Shown in pieces: positions 21,486 through 34,029 of a DNA stretch of 64,000 bases; positions within the stretch are counted from its first letter, which is position 1; the number at the start of each line of letters is the position of its first letter. This DNA is from Meconema thalassinum (taxonomy: Eukaryota; Arthropoda; Insecta; Orthoptera; Tettigoniidae). A program made the translations under genes and the position numbers. The stretch is taken from NCBI GenBank assembly GCA_946902985.2, contig OX336396.1, positions 233,258,797 to 233,322,796 of the forward strand, read 5' to 3'. Under the pieces are notes generated by a model. It saw nothing but the letters and a program-made list of their open reading frames with translations, did not search any database and was not told where the DNA came from.

Positions 21486-21924
21486 CAGAAACAAATCTAC
21501 ATATGGTTAGTTATTATTTACACAGATTACAAGATTACAGATAACGAGGGAGATGAAGGGGTGAGGGGAAGGGGGGGGGGGGGTAATTAACACAAACGAC
21601 ATGTTTCGTTTCCTCAAAGGAACATCATCAGATCTATAAGTCAATCATATATATATACAAGAACAAATTGTATCTACCAAACACCATTAAATCCACAATG
21701 CAAGTCACAATTCGTCGTGGCCTCCAACACTGATCCTTGAAAATGCCTTAAAATTAATTAATGTTGTGAATTTTTCTGTCGGTCAACACAATATAGTTCC
21801 AATTTCTGGGATATGCGAAAAAACAATCTGAAGAGAGTTACTTGTGATTAAAAAAACAAATACGTTTTTCTTATTGAATGAAAAATTATTGTTTTATTTT
21901 TATTATTTTAGTCACATGCATATA

Positions 21925-22125
21925 AATAAATAAATAAATAAATAAATATGTAAGTAAATTAATAAATTAGTATATAAACAAATAAATAAACAAATAAATG
22001 AATAAATAAATGAATTATTAAATAAATACCACAATTAATGAAACAAATAATTAAATAAATAAAAAATAGTAATTAATTAATTAAATAAATGATTGAATGA
22101 ACAAATAAATAAATATTTATAAATA
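21925..22125. repeat. (AAAT)n-type microsatellite, degenerate
   Basis: About 200 bp of imperfect AAAT/AATA repeats. No gene. Confidence 0.9.
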
Positions 22126-24209
22126 ATTGTAAACAATAGTGGAACCAGACGAAGGGTGATAGTACTAATCAAATTGTGAACTCTACCAACACCAGGAAAA
22201 GCTCCAAGATGCCATCAGAAGGAGACGCCTGTCTTCATAGGGCCACCTGTACAGAATGGCCCAACATGGGCCAAGAAGGTAAAAGCCACTGGGTCGCTGT
22301 GGATCAAAAAAAAAAAAAAATAGATTAAATTTGCTGAACTTAATAATCAGCAAGACACAATAAACGACAGGAGTCGCTACCGTCTGACAATATTGAAACC
22401 AGACCTTTCCTCACACCCATTACTGAAGTTCACCACAACGCGTCCAGGAAATGGTCCGAGGCAGGGCCGTGGGGAGCGAGTACGGGCCCTAGGGCTAGGA
22501 CTTACGGGCCCCCTGCATATTGTTTCGTCTCCGTGACATCGTGTAAATATTAAATTTGCTTTTTATTTTTAAGGTCCACAAAAATGATTTTTTTAATTTA
22601 CTTTTTTGGAACGTACTAATTTTGTTTATTGTAAATTTGCGATGTCGTTTCTGATGCAGCTGAGTGAAAATTTTACTCTCTCTCATTACAAGAACAAGTT
22701 CAACGCCTTTCACAATCTTATGCACTAAACTTTGCGAAGGTTCATAAATTTAGCTTAGCGGTTATTAGTTAAAATATTTTTTAGAAACTTTCCTCCCTGT
22801 AAACAGTGGAAACTTTACTATTTCTCTGGCCGCCACAAATATATTAAGATAATGGTTATTTACATGTTATCATTATAGTATTTTGTAGCATATTCAATTT
22901 CTTCAGATACATTAAACTTAATACAATATCAAATATTTTGGCAAATACGTAAAATTGGGTCAATTTGTCCACTGTGGGGTTTTCTACTTCCGCGGGTCCC
23001 TCGACAAGGCCGGGCCCCAAGGCTGCAGCCCCGTTTGCCCCTCTCTCTCGTCGCGCCTGGTCCGAGGAACATGATAGAGTTCAGCAAGAAAATGAATGAA
23101 TACTGATCCAATAGAAAGGTTCAAGTGTTCCGCGCGAAAGCATCCTCCAAACAATCCATCAAGAACACCAGAAGCGGCAGTCAACAACTGCACCTAAATC
23201 ACTAGCACCCTGGTCCATAGTTGGCCCAAATCACCAAAGAAGAAAATAAATAAATAAATAAATAGTGATAGGAAGTCCACCGAGAACGAATGCGGGCTTA
23301 CTGGGCAAAAATCAAAGCCTGTAGGAGACAGATAGAATGACATTCAATTTCATAATCATCTTTTTCATTATGGGCAAATTACCTAGATGATAGACCCTTA
23401 AAATTGTAACAACCATCATTAGCCACATTAGTTTCGCACGTTCCTTTTCCATGGCGGCTAACAGAACAAAATCTGTAAACCAAATGTTCGTTATAATTCT
23501 CGACATTTCCAAACAAACATTTGACCACAAGAGGATGGCAAAATTTGTATTCATGTAATGGAATACCTTTTATTCCTCAGTATTATGTTCTTGGTGCGTG
23601 TCTATTTTTCGAAACACTTACCGTATGCTTACGTGACGGGAATAAATCTAAATCAATCTGACAAGTCTGAGTAAAATATGCTACGTGGCTGTAGTAAACA
23701 AAAAGGGCAAACACGCCTTTCCTTCATAAACGTCTCGAACCAATGTAATATACAGCTGCACCAATATTTTACTGAGCGTATCATATTTTGCTGTGAAATG
23801 TATTCCTCATAGTCCGTTCTTTACGTGCAGAGAATGGGTTGTTAGGTGTTGATTCATGCAGGAATCCCGTGCGCAGGATTTTGTCTAACAACCTGTGTTA
23901 TTGTTGTGTCTGAAGCAGTGTGCATATTTGCAACACAGGCTACAATTGGTAAGAAGGTGGCATTTGCTTGAAGTGCAAGTGAGGAAATTGCGGAAAACTA
24001 CTTCCAGGATAGTTGAGGTAGATATCTAAACCTCCTATTTTAAGTTCTGCCTCAAAAAGCTGAATGTACCCCATTCCAACCCCGAGCCAGAATTAAGTTT
24101 CTTGGCAGTGCTGAAAAACGGAGGTCGTGAAGAGGCAGCGGTCAAACCGTTTGCCTCTCACCGAGGTGGACTGTGTTCGATTCCCGGTCATTGGATGTGC
24201 CCACCTCGT
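22126..24209. other. No intact gene; scraps of LINE and SINE sequence
   Basis: Faint remains of the C-terminal end of RTE-like LINE proteins are readable at about 22190-22310 (DAIRRRRL-type motif, ending in an A-run) and 23280-23330 (ERMRAYWAKIKA-type motif). A minus-strand SINE fragment lies at about 23950-24115 and a second tRNA-like head at about 24125-24200 (box-B-like TGTTCGATTCCC). Nothing else recognised. Confidence 0.4.
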
Positions 24210-24450
24210 TGAATAGTGGCTAGCATTCTTGGATGCTATCGCGGAGGCCCGGGTTTGATTCCCGACTCTGCAAAGATATTAAATTATGGTCTGAGGGCTG
24301 AAACGGGGTACACTCAGTCTCCTGAGGCAAAACTAAGAAGAGGTGGAATCGATTCCCTCCTCAGCCATCTTGAAAGTGGTTTGTCGTGGTTTTCCACTTA
24401 TATTCCAGGCAAAGGCCGGGATGGTACCTAAGTACGACACGGCACGATTA
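24210..24450 (+). repeat. tRNA-headed SINE
   Basis: Head with GGGTTTGATTCCC (box B); body with GGTCTGAGGGCTG, GGGGTACACTCAG and GGGATGGTACCTAA, shared with the copy at 45735-46110. Short ORFs over it are spurious. Confidence 0.7.
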
Positions 24451-24464
24451 GATTAAACTATTAA

Positions 24465-25330
24465 TCACTACTGCGGAATAATATTCTATTTCGAAATGCT
24501 AATATCCTATCGGTCACCCCTTTTAGGACAGTTTAAACCTCCCTATGTACGATGAACGTATTTGGTAAGGCCAGGCCTTGTTGAATCGTAAGTTACCGTT
24601 TGGCTTAGTACTTGCATGATTCGTACATCCGCCATATTGACACTATTTGGCTGATTGCCTTGTAGTTTGGGCATGACACGCTTCCCACATTAAGGTATAT
24701 TGTTGTAAACTTTGGTAGAGATTGCATGACTAGGTTAGTCGTTATTTGATTTAAGCTCATAACATTTGGGTGGGCGCCAATTCTTTTTTGTTATGATGGC
24801 GGCGATATACAGTACAACTTGACACTGTGTTGTCCCTTGCTACCTCTGTACCAAATGTGGTTTGATTTGGTTTCGTTGTGTTTGAATTGTTAGGGGGGAT
24901 CGATTTGCACACATACATGGCCGCCATCATTAAACTATCGGGCTAATTACCTTGTAGTTTGGTTAAAAAAAACTCCCCACATAAAGGTATGTTGTTGCAA
25001 AATTTGGAGAAATCAGATGATTGGGTTAGTAGTAATTTGATTTGAGCTTTGAACATTTGGGTGGCCACCATTACGTTTACGTCAAGATGGCGGCGAAATA
25101 AAGCATGACACTGAGGTGCCCTTTGCTAGTGCTACCTCTGTACCAAATGTCGTTCAATTTGGATGCACCATGCTCGAATTGATAGTGGGAGGGGCAACAT
25201 ACCAAATCCCCCCCACACACTCACAGACACACAGACACACACAACTTTTTGGTCCTGTGTAGATTTCATAAGTCTACTTCCATCTTTTGCAAAAATCCAA
25301 AGTAGGCTAAAACAGTCTCGCGGCGGGCTC
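24465..25330 (-). mobile_element. Second HINE-like family with inverted YY1-like boxes, copy 1
   Basis: Homologous to 29405-30550. Read on the minus strand it starts AGCCTACTTTGGATTTTTGC, close in layout to the start of the 16232 family, then a CA/GT-rich stretch (25203-25240), then a body in which ATGGCGGC boxes alternate in orientation (near 24630 minus, 24795 plus, 24920 minus, 25086 plus). No coding capacity. Outer borders are good to about 10-20 bp. Confidence 0.5.
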
Positions 25331-25681
25331 GCCCTTCTCTTACGGAGCGCCTCATTTGATATCGCAGATTATCTGACTCTGTGTTAATGACGCATGAAAT
25401 CAGCTCCGGTAACGAGACCTCATTACAGTAGTCATTGTGATGCTTGTCGTAGCGCTCTCACTTATTGCTTATTCCGGGGAGACCACCGACCGGAACACAC
25501 CTCATCGGGCAGTCAGGGAACGCGCATGTCTTGGCAGCCAGCTACAGGTGGATGTCCTCACGGCTGGCGTCAGCTACTCCTACATGTATCTGGGCCTAAA
25601 ACATAACCGTATCTCTGCATCTGCACACTGGGTCAGTAAAATACGTCAGCCGTGGCTAAGTTTACAAACATATTATAAATT

Positions 25682-26615
25682 GGTATATTGGCTTTCACGG
25701 CCAGTGAATTTAAACTCAGCAATTCTTCTAGGTTTGTGCCGTGTCTTGTGTGGGGTTTCGCCTAGGACACCAAGCTGGCTCATCAGCGGGCTCTTGGTGT
25801 CCCCACCCGGACCCCCACTGGAGTAGCGAACTGCGCGCCACCTCCCTTTATATAAGGTGAAACGAAATTCTGTGAAAATTAGAAATATATGGACACCCCT
25901 CGGAAAAAGGCATTTACAGTGACAACGACAAAATTTTGTATTAATGATGGTTCGTAAGAACCACGTTCATGCACATTGTGCGCAATAAAGTATTTATTAT
26001 AAGGTGAAACTGCACCTCTTGACTGCGAGAACTAAAAGCCTTAGCAGCCTCAACCTCCCTATGAGGGCTTCCAAAAAGATGGTATATTGGCTTTCAAGAA
26101 TTGCTGAGTTTTAATTCACTGGCGGTGAAAGCCAATATACCATCTTTTTGGAAGGCTTCATAGGGAGGTTGAGGCTACTTGGGCTTTTAGTTCTCGCAGT
26201 CAAGAGGTGCAGTTGCATCTTATATAAAGGGAGGTGGCGCGCAGTTCGCTACTACAGGGGGGGGGGGGGTACCAAGAGCCCGCCGATGAGCCAGCTTGGT
26301 GTCCTAGGCGAAATCTCACACCAGACACGCCACAAACCTAGAATAATTGCTGAGTTTTAATTCACTGGCCGTGAAAGCCGATATACCATCTTTTTGGAAG
26401 CCTTCATAGGGAGGTTGATGCTGCTTGTGCTTTTAGTTCTCGCAGTCAAGAGGTGCAGTTGCACCTTATATAAAGGGAGGTGGCGCGCAGTTCGCTACTC
26501 CAGTGGGAGTTCGGGCGGGGACACCAAAAGCCCGCCGATGAGCCAGCTTGGTGTCCTAGGCGAAATCTCACACCAGACACGGCACAAACCTAGAAGAATT
26601 GCTGAGTTATAATTG
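25682..26615. repeat. Head-to-head and tandem repeat cluster with a 19-bp-arm palindrome
   Basis: One unit runs in reverse (about 25682-26085) and two run forward with a ~246-bp period (starting near 26145 and 26391). At the junction, 26082-26150, GATGGTATATTGGCTTTCA pairs with its exact complement. Each unit contains CTTTATATAAGG or its complement, a TATA-like box, and a GCCGATGAGCCAGCTTGGTG block. A further diverged copy is at 47040-47365. The 70-72 codon open frames repeated in the forward units are not likely to be genes. Confidence 0.7.
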
Positions 26616-26995
26616 TAAATTAATTATGGTGTTTGACGCCATTTTCAGTGTTGCCTTAGTAATCGGAAGTTTGATGCTTTTCAGTCAGTCAACACGGGTA
26701 TTTCCCAAAAGAGATGGGTTATTCCCTAATCCTGAAAAAATTACATGAGATTAATAAATACACTTGGATGATCAGTTTCGGTTGTCAAGTGATCATCATC
26801 AGATCCATTACACTTAGGCCCTAAAATTGATGTCAGAAAGTATGGATGAAAATGTTTACAATGTAGCCTACAATTATTTAGTTGCAGCATGAATTGAGAT
26901 AATTCACCTCGTCAATATTTGGGATGTTTTGTTAAAATACTGGAATTGGTGACTGATCTCCAAACTTGCTTGTTTGGAGTGAATATGTGATTGTA

Positions 26996-27663
26996 CAGAG
27001 AGTACAGTTTGTTTGTATCGGAGACCCTCGCTTGCTCGGTCGCTCGCGGCGCCGGCCTGTCTCCCGCCAGGCACTTTGCCGCTCGCGCGGTACTGACTCA
27101 TTGAGTATAGGAATTTGTACTTAAATTTGTACTTCAATGTGATCCTTGACCAATTTTTTGACGAACTGACTCATGGAGAGCGATTGTCAACATATTTTCA
27201 ACAAGATTCTGGCACTGCTCACACTGACGAAGCATCCATGACAGAATTGCGTCGCATTTTTGGTACTAGAATTATAAGTCAGAACGTGTGGCCCCCGCGA
27301 AGCAAAGACTTATCGCCATGTGACTTTTATTTTTGGGGGACGCTTAAAAATAGAGTGTATGCGAGAAACCCTCAAACTATAAATTAGCTTAAAGACTATA
27401 TTACAGCTGAAATACAGTCAATCGGTGCTGAGGAACTTCAGAGAGTACATGCCAGTTTCATAAAAAGGTGCCAGCGATGTGTAGCAGTGAATGGCGAACA
27501 TTTTCAGCACCAGCTGTGAACTAGGTAAGTACAGATTCCTATACTCAATGATTCAGTGCCACGCGGGCGCCGCATAACGGCAAAGTGCGTGGCGGGAGAC
27601 AGGCTCGCACCGCGGGGGACCGAGCAAGCGAGGGTCTCCGATACAAACAAACTGTACTCTCTG
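26996..27663 (+). mobile_element. Internally deleted mariner-type element with long GC-rich inverted ends
   Basis: The outer 46 bp of each end (from CAGAGAGTACAGTTTGTTTG) are identical in inverted orientation, and similarity continues to about 130 bp. Flanked by TA at 26994-26995 and 27664-27665. It holds only the 3' half of a transposase gene. Confidence 0.9.
27123..27520 (+). pseudogene. mariner-like transposase, C-terminal remnant
   Basis: Recognisable FQQDSGTAHT (second catalytic region) and WPPRSKDLSPCDFYFW (third), then an in-frame TAG at 27385 and a readable continuation ending VNGEHFQHQL. The N-terminal DNA-binding domain and first catalytic residue are deleted. Different subfamily from the gene at 6322-7501. 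Confidence 0.8.
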
Positions 27664-27665
27664 TA

Positions 27666-28159
27666 CCTAGGTAGTTAAATGGCCAATCCAGGTTGTATTG
27701 TACCGGCTACTTATCTGATGGTGTCTTGCGCTGTCCTGGTAAGCTTTAAGCTTGTGGTTTAACGAGACTGTTAATCTCACGATCATGAGCCAATTTCCTG
27801 GTAAGAACAGGTATCTCGGTCCCTATCTTCTACTGCTCACTCATACTGCAACTAATTGTACATATTGTAAATATTCTACCCCCCCCCCCCCCCACGTTGA
27901 CTGCGATGGGATTTGCACCTGATCGGAGATTGGAGGTTCTAATCATGGCGCCTTTAGCAGCTATCATGAATGCGTTTTTTTCGGGGTCTTCCACACTCCC
28001 TCCAGAAAAATATTAATGCACTAATGCACTGCAAGTATATCGTGCAAACTATACTGAACCCTATTTTTCCCCTCGATGTGACTAGCGACTAATACGAGGA
28101 AAAAACAAGATGTTCAGTAAGGAACATATAGCCTACTTTCTCCTAAATGCATGGGTATT
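27666..28159. other. No recognisable gene
   Basis: Includes a C-run at about 27881-27894. Nothing else supported. Confidence 0.5.
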
Positions 28160-28167
28160 GTCATAAC

Positions 28168-29194
28168 TAAGGTTCGGATGTTAAGGAAAAGTCATATTTT
28201 TTTCCTGAGCTCATTTTACCCAAAATCTGTAAAATAAGTTTGAATGTTGGGTCCCTAACCACGTTTAAACAATTTGATGTTGCCTATAAGTGCATATTTC
28301 GGCCATTTTTATTGTTTTGGTCATATTTGGTCATACTTTAGTGATATAAGTTCATATTTGGTTATTATTTCAGCATTTTTGTTTAAATTGTGGCGTCGTT
28401 AACAAGGTACGTGTTATCTACGTCGAGTTTCAAACACAGGATTTCCGAATAGTGTAGTAGATATATTTTTCTTTCTTTTCCCGGAACAGGCAGATAGCAG
28501 GTATAGAAGACCTGATTCCAAGGAGGCGCTCCTCTACGGACGTCTTTTAGCGCATCTTTCTGGACAAGTTAGATTGCGACACTGTACGCATGAGGTCACG
28601 GAACATGACGATAGTGTGCTTCCACCTTTCAATAGAATGTCACTCCAGTAGACAGATTTAGCTCAGAAGCAAGTAGCAATCAAGGAAATGCCATGTTTTT
28701 AGGACATATTTTATAGTTTTTAGGTCATATTTAGCTAGTTTTTAGGGCATATTAAGCTAGTTTTTAGGGCATATTTAGCTAGTTTTTAGGGCATATTAAG
28801 CTAGTTATTAGGGCATATTTAGCTAGTTTTTAGGGCATATTTAGGTAGTTTTTAGGGCATATTAAGCTAGTTATTAGGGCATATTTAGCTAGTTTTTAGG
28901 GCATATTTAGCTAGTTTTTAGGGCATATTAAGCTAGTTATTAGGGCATATTTAGCTAGTTTTTAGGGCATATTTTTCTAGTTTTTAGGACATATTTAGCT
29001 AGTTTTAGGGCATATTTAGCTAGTTTTAGGGCATATTTAGCTAGTTTTTAGGGCATATTTAGCTAGTTTTTAGGTCATATTTAGCTAGTTTTTAGGGCAT
29101 ATTTAGGTAGTTTTTAGGTCATATTTAGGTAGTTTTTAGGGCATATTTGCTTGCATATTGTGTACTTCTTTAGGTCTTAAACTTCCGAACCCTA
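28168..29194. mobile_element. Non-autonomous hAT-like element carrying a minisatellite
   Basis: Ends TAAGGTTCGG and CCGAACCCTA are inverted with one mismatch. They are flanked by the 8-bp near-duplicate GTCATAAC (28160-28167) and ATCATAAC (29195-29202), 7 of 8 identical. An 8-bp duplication is the hAT signature. No transposase; the inside is largely the 22-bp minisatellite. Confidence 0.7.
28690..29150. repeat. 22-bp minisatellite (~20 units)
   Basis: Unit of the type TAGCTAGTTTTTAGGGCATA plus two bases, with small variants (TAGTTA, AGGTAG). It lies inside the hAT-like element and ends about 45 bp before its right end. Confidence 0.9.
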
Positions 29195-29404
29195 ATCATA
29201 ACGCAATGCCCTTTTCAAGAAGTATAATTGAATGTTGGTTGTAGTAGTTTGATGAATATCAAAGCGCTATATTATATATTGATTGATTGACTCCTCACCT
29301 AAAGTATGGACTGGCGAGCAAACAATGGCCTCTATTTTGTCCCAACGGGACGGCACGGCCCAGCACGGCCCAGCACGATACGGCATGGTCTGCCTGAATT
29401 GTTA

Positions 29405-30550
29405 TTTACTGCTATGGTATAATAATTCTATTATAAGATATAAATATCCCACGGGTCACCTCCTTGAGGACAGTTTAAACCACCCTCTGTACGCTATACA
29501 GATTTGGTGAGGTCGAACCTTGTTGAATCGTAAGTAATAGTTAGGCTACTGTACTTGCATGATTCATACGTCCGCTATCTTGAAATTATTTGGCTATTAA
29601 GCAAAGGACACTTCCCACATAAACGTATATTTTTGTAAAACTTGGTAGAGATCGGATTATTAGGTTAGTCGTAATTTGATTTAAGCTTTGAACATTTGGG
29701 TGGCCACCATTATGTTTCCGTCAAGATGGCGGCGGCATAAAACATGAACACTGAGGTGACCTTTGCTAGTGCTATTTCTGTACCAAATTCCATTAAAATC
29801 GGTTTCGTCGTGTTTGAATTGATAGGGGAGGGGGGAAGATATGCACACTCACACACGCGATTTGCACACATACTTGACGGCCGCCATCTTGAAACTATTT
29901 GGCATATGACCTTGTAATTTTAACAAACGCCGCTTCCTACACATCGGTATGTTGTTGCAAAATTTGGGAGAGATCAGATGATTAAGTTAGTCGTAATTTG
30001 ATTTAAGCTTTGAACATTTGGATAGCTGACATTACGTTTCCGTGAAGATTGTGCCGATATAAAACATGTCGCTGAGGTATCCTTTGCTAGTGCTACCTCT
30101 GTACCAAATTTCGTTCAATTCGGTTTCTGAATTGATAGGGGGGTGGGGGCAGATATTCACACAGTCACACACGCGATTTGCACACATACACGGCCACCAT
30201 CTTCAAACTATTTGACTGATGAACTTTTAATTTGGCCAAAAGACGCTTCCCACATGGAGATACGTCGTTACTAAATTTGTTAGAGAACAGATGGTTAGAT
30301 TAGTCGTAATTTGATTTTGCTTTGCACATTTGCGTGGCCGCCATTATGTTTCCGTCAAGATGGTGGCGATATAGAACATGACACTGAGGTGTCCTTTGCT
30401 AGTTGTACCTCTTTACTAAATTTAGTTCAATTCGGTTTCGTCGTGTTTGAATTGATAAGGGGGGAGACAGATAGACACATTCACACACACAGACTGACAA
30501 CTCATAAGTCTCATAAGTCTTTTTGGCAAAAATCGAGAGTAGGCTAATAA
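29405..30550 (-). mobile_element. Second HINE-like family, copy 2
   Basis: Longer relative of 24465-25330 with three repeats of the paired module. YY1-like boxes lie near 29570 (minus), 29722 (plus), 29880 (minus), 30345 (minus) and 30358 (plus). Each module contains a TTTGATTTAAGCTTTGAACA-type line, and CA-rich bits lie near 29850, 30160 and 30480. It ends at 30550 with the complement of AGCCTACTCTCGATTTTTGC. Confidence 0.5.
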
Positions 30551-31104
30551 CAGTGTACAGTATCGTTATCGCGATATGCTTGCAGTTTATTTTTAAAAAT
30601 TTTAAAATCCTTGTACCATTGGGGATGCAAGCAGAGAATTATCGACCTTTCTGCCAACACGCGTTAGTTGGGTTGCAGCAAGTGATATTGGAAGGGGTTG
30701 CTAAATCTCCCGGTAGGCTATACTGAACCACTTGTAAATTATTTCAGGATATTTTATCACATATTCCAGTGATTGGAGTTATTTTCTGTTGACCGACTGA
30801 AAGTTACAATATTAATTAATATTAATTAATAATGCATCACTGAAATATGTCTCCAAACATCGGTTTCTGCAATTCTCCGTGTAAGAGCCACCACAGCATG
30901 GACAGAAAAAAGGGAAACAAATCATCGTGAGTGAATGAAGAGATTTTGTGAAGAGAAGAAAGCAAAATCAAATTCATCTGTTCATATGCTCCTTAGTTGG
31001 GCGTAACGTTGTTAAGAAACGAAGGCCTATTTGGTCATTACATATGATGAAGTTTTAGCCAAAAATGTTAATATTTCGACAGGGTAAGTGTACTTTATTT
31101 TTGG
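30551..31104. other. No recognisable gene
   Basis: Unique-looking AT-rich sequence. Confidence 0.5.
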
Positions 31105-31815
31105 GTTGTCGACCACGGGGCCCCAGCTGAGTCCGGCATTGCTTCCACTTACTTGTGCCGGACTCCTCTCTGTCGTCTTTCCTGTCGACCTCACTTGGTC
31201 AACTCTTGTTCTCTTCTGACCCCGACGGTATTAGCGTATCCGAGGCCTAGGGAGTCTCTTCCTTTCCCGCCTTAATTGGCCCTTGTCTCATCTTTTCTGA
31301 TACCCTCCTTCTGCGAGGGGTCAGCCTTCTTTTTCTCTTCCTTTTACCTCCTGCCTTGTTGTGCTCTAGGCCCTTAAGGAGGCAGGGTGTATGTAGCCCC
31401 ACCACTTCTGGTGCACCCTAGATAATGCTAGACCCTCAGGGGCTCACGGCTGGTGAGTTCGGGAGTTGGCGACCCCGAGGGATTCCTGAGCTGGGTCCGT
31501 TTTCCCCTTTTGTCCCTTACCTTTGGGGCGGACCCTCTCCTCTTTCACTTTCCTATATGCCTTTCATGGCTCTCCTTCCTTCCAAGTCCCTCAATCCGCC
31601 TTCTCCGAGGGTTGAGGGCATTTCTTTTCCTTCTGTCCTTTTATTTGCCTTATTCTCCTTTAGTTTTCCATTTCTTCTTCTAGTATGTAGGTTATTAGTT
31701 AGTTTTAGTTGTAAGTTCGCTTTTCATTTTCATCTTCACGATCACCCAAACCATCAGGGGCCGATAACCTAGATGTTAGGCCCCTTAAAACAACAATTAT
31801 CATCATCATCATGTA
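31105..31815 (+). mobile_element. 3' end of a non-LTR retrotransposon with (ATC)n tail
   Basis: Begins around GTCGACCACGGGGCCCC, followed by CT-rich 3' UTR and a closing block GGGGCCGATAACCTAGATG...TTAGGCCCC, then repeated ATC. This is the layout of a common arthropod LINE tail. Part of the same sequence is on the minus strand at 45440-45715. The 115- and 76-codon frames over it are spurious. Confidence 0.6.
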
Positions 31816-32532
31816 CTTTATTTATAAAGATCGGCCAAAATGAACCATGATATATTACCTTTCCTTAATTCGTGATTCGATTAAACGACATCTTTTCTGC
31901 AGATGATTGATGCATAGTTCATATTCTGATGGCATGCTCTCGAAAGAATTGTTTATCTTTTAAAGAAGGTTTCGTGTCAACCTTGGAAACAATTGCACTG
32001 AAAGTTTGAAATAACAAGTGATATAGAACAAGAAGTATACATCCCCATATCTTGACAAATTCTTTGCACGCAAGCTTATGATTGTATCAGATACAAGGAT
32101 TACTATTTCGTACAGCGATCAATGTATGAGTTCCTTGCACGAGAAGGCAGACTAATAATGTAATAGATATGCTAACTTCCAACCGCTGGGAAGCAATTTA
32201 AGAAATAATAATTCAAATATGAAATGATTTAGCGCCACTATTTATTCTGGTCTGTTTCCTTTAAACATGTGATTTATAAACTTAATGTGACAAGTTGTAC
32301 ATTTTAGGCACTACTTATTTATGCTAAGGAGTTGTATTTATTCTTATCTTCATCGCAGTGGGTACATGATACTTCACAAGTTTCTTGTCAAATATTGTAA
32401 AAAATGTGTGATGTTATTGTACTTCAATTCATGAAACAGCTGTTCTTGCACATATATTTTTTCATATGTCAACTTGCTGTCTGTACAATCTGAAATTGTT
32501 GGTATAACTTTTTGTTTATTCACTTTTTTGTG
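31816..32532. other. No recognisable gene
   Basis: AT-rich, no repeat unit or ORF I can support. Confidence 0.5.
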
Positions 32533-33152
32533 AAATCGTGAAGGGCATCAGCCGAAAAGCTGAAGGGATTACACCCAGAAAACTGATAGGACTGCAACCG
32601 AAAAACTAAAGGGATTACTGCCAAACAAACTGAAGGGATTACTCCTAAAAGACTGAAAGGATTACAGCCGAAAGACTGAAGGGATTACAGCCAAAATCCT
32701 GAAGGGATTACAGCAAAAATACTGAAGGGATTACACCTGAAAAGCTGAAAGATCTAAAGCCGAAAATCTGAATGGATTACAGCTGAAAAATTAAAGGGAC
32801 TCAGACGAAAATCTGAACGGATTTCAGCTGATAAACTGTCCGACTCCGTGGCTAAATGGTCAGCGCGCTAGGCTTTTGCTCGAAGCCTTTGGTTCGATTC
32901 CCGGCCAAGCCATCAGGGATTTTAATCTTCTGGGGTTAATTCCCGTGGCTCGGGGACTGGGTGTATGTGACGTCTTCATCATCAGGTCACCTACGGGCGT
33001 CAACTAGAAAGACCTGCACTTGGCCACTCCGGAGGCCACTCGATCATTACCATAGCTGAATAACTGAAGGGTTTCCACCCGAAATACTGAAAGAACTACA
33101 GCCGATAATCTGAAAGAATTACAGCCGAAAGACTGAAGGAATTAGAGCCGAA
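32533..33152. repeat. ~22-bp minisatellite, interrupted by a SINE
   Basis: Units of the type CTGAAGGGATTACAGCCGAA, degenerate, before and after the SINE at 32839-33053. The irregular units and lack of unique spacers exclude a CRISPR array. Confidence 0.88.
32839..33053 (+). repeat. tRNA-headed SINE inside the minisatellite
   Basis: Box A-like TGGCTAAATGGT and box B-like GGTTCGATTCCC. The body ends ...ACTCGATCATTACCAT. Flanks AGCTGATAAACTG and AGCTGAATAACTG look like a target duplication but could equally be neighbouring minisatellite units. Confidence 0.8.
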
Positions 33153-34029
33153 AATACACCATTTTTTTTCCTTTAGAAAAATTCAAAATCTGTCTTTTTG
33201 TTACATCCATAATATAAATGTAGCTGTTAAGTTCTAGGTGGTTCAGCCTTTAGGATAATATTTTGATTTTATTACGTGTGCACAAATTTTCACATCTGAT
33301 ATACTTTTGATGGCATGTTTTGGAAACTAGGTGACAAAATTATAAAGGAAGGCCAATATAAACCAATCACATCATACAAAATCCTTTTTATTCTTGCTAT
33401 ACAAAATATGTGCGCATGGACCATAGAGTTTAGTTATATTATTTAAACATATTTATCAGCCTAATCGAACGCCCTGTTACTGTGTGTTTACACTTTGTAC
33501 ATCATAACAAAATAAATAAATTATACCTGGTCTGGATCCGCGAACAGTGAGTGGCTCTCCCAAAAGACCATATTTACTGGAATGACTTTGTGGGAGGTTG
33601 TTCACTGTAATCAGTCTGGCAACAGCGCTACAAGTATCGTGTGTTTAGGAGTGGGACGGGACGCGTTTGTTGTTGAAGTGTTACTTTGATCTCCATGCAA
33701 CCGACCTTCACGTATGACCAATCCACCTAGATAACAGCTGGCTACATGTTTGTTACGTGTTATCATGTTCACGTTCTTACGTTCTTCAGATTTGTTGATG
33801 TAGCCTAAATACACAAAACCAGTTTTCCACGTCCCGTTATCTCATGATGGCCAAGATCAAGTAACTTCTGATTCAACCATAAGCGAAGGAATCTCCTGGT
33901 TTCTCCTAAACCACTATCTCTCTTCTTCTAATTTCGGTGCCTATCCAGCTCAGATGTTGGTGATCATGATGGGTATTTTTGTCTTCTTGGTGGCAACGTG
34001 GAATAATTCAGTTGGAGACATATTTAACC
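33153..34029. other. No recognisable gene
   Basis: A 67-codon frame at 33611-33814 (minus) has no support. Confidence 0.5.

Noticed and set aside
26148..26612. Two similar 70-72 codon frames in tandem
   Set aside because: They repeat only because the DNA unit repeats; the region is a palindromic transposon-like cluster.
31425..31772. 115-codon Pro/Leu/Phe-rich frame
   Set aside because: Lies in the CT-rich 3' UTR of a LINE; composition explains the open frame.
32533..33152. CRISPR-like array of ~22-bp repeats
   Set aside because: Eukaryotic degenerate minisatellite with no unique spacers; the only gap is a SINE.
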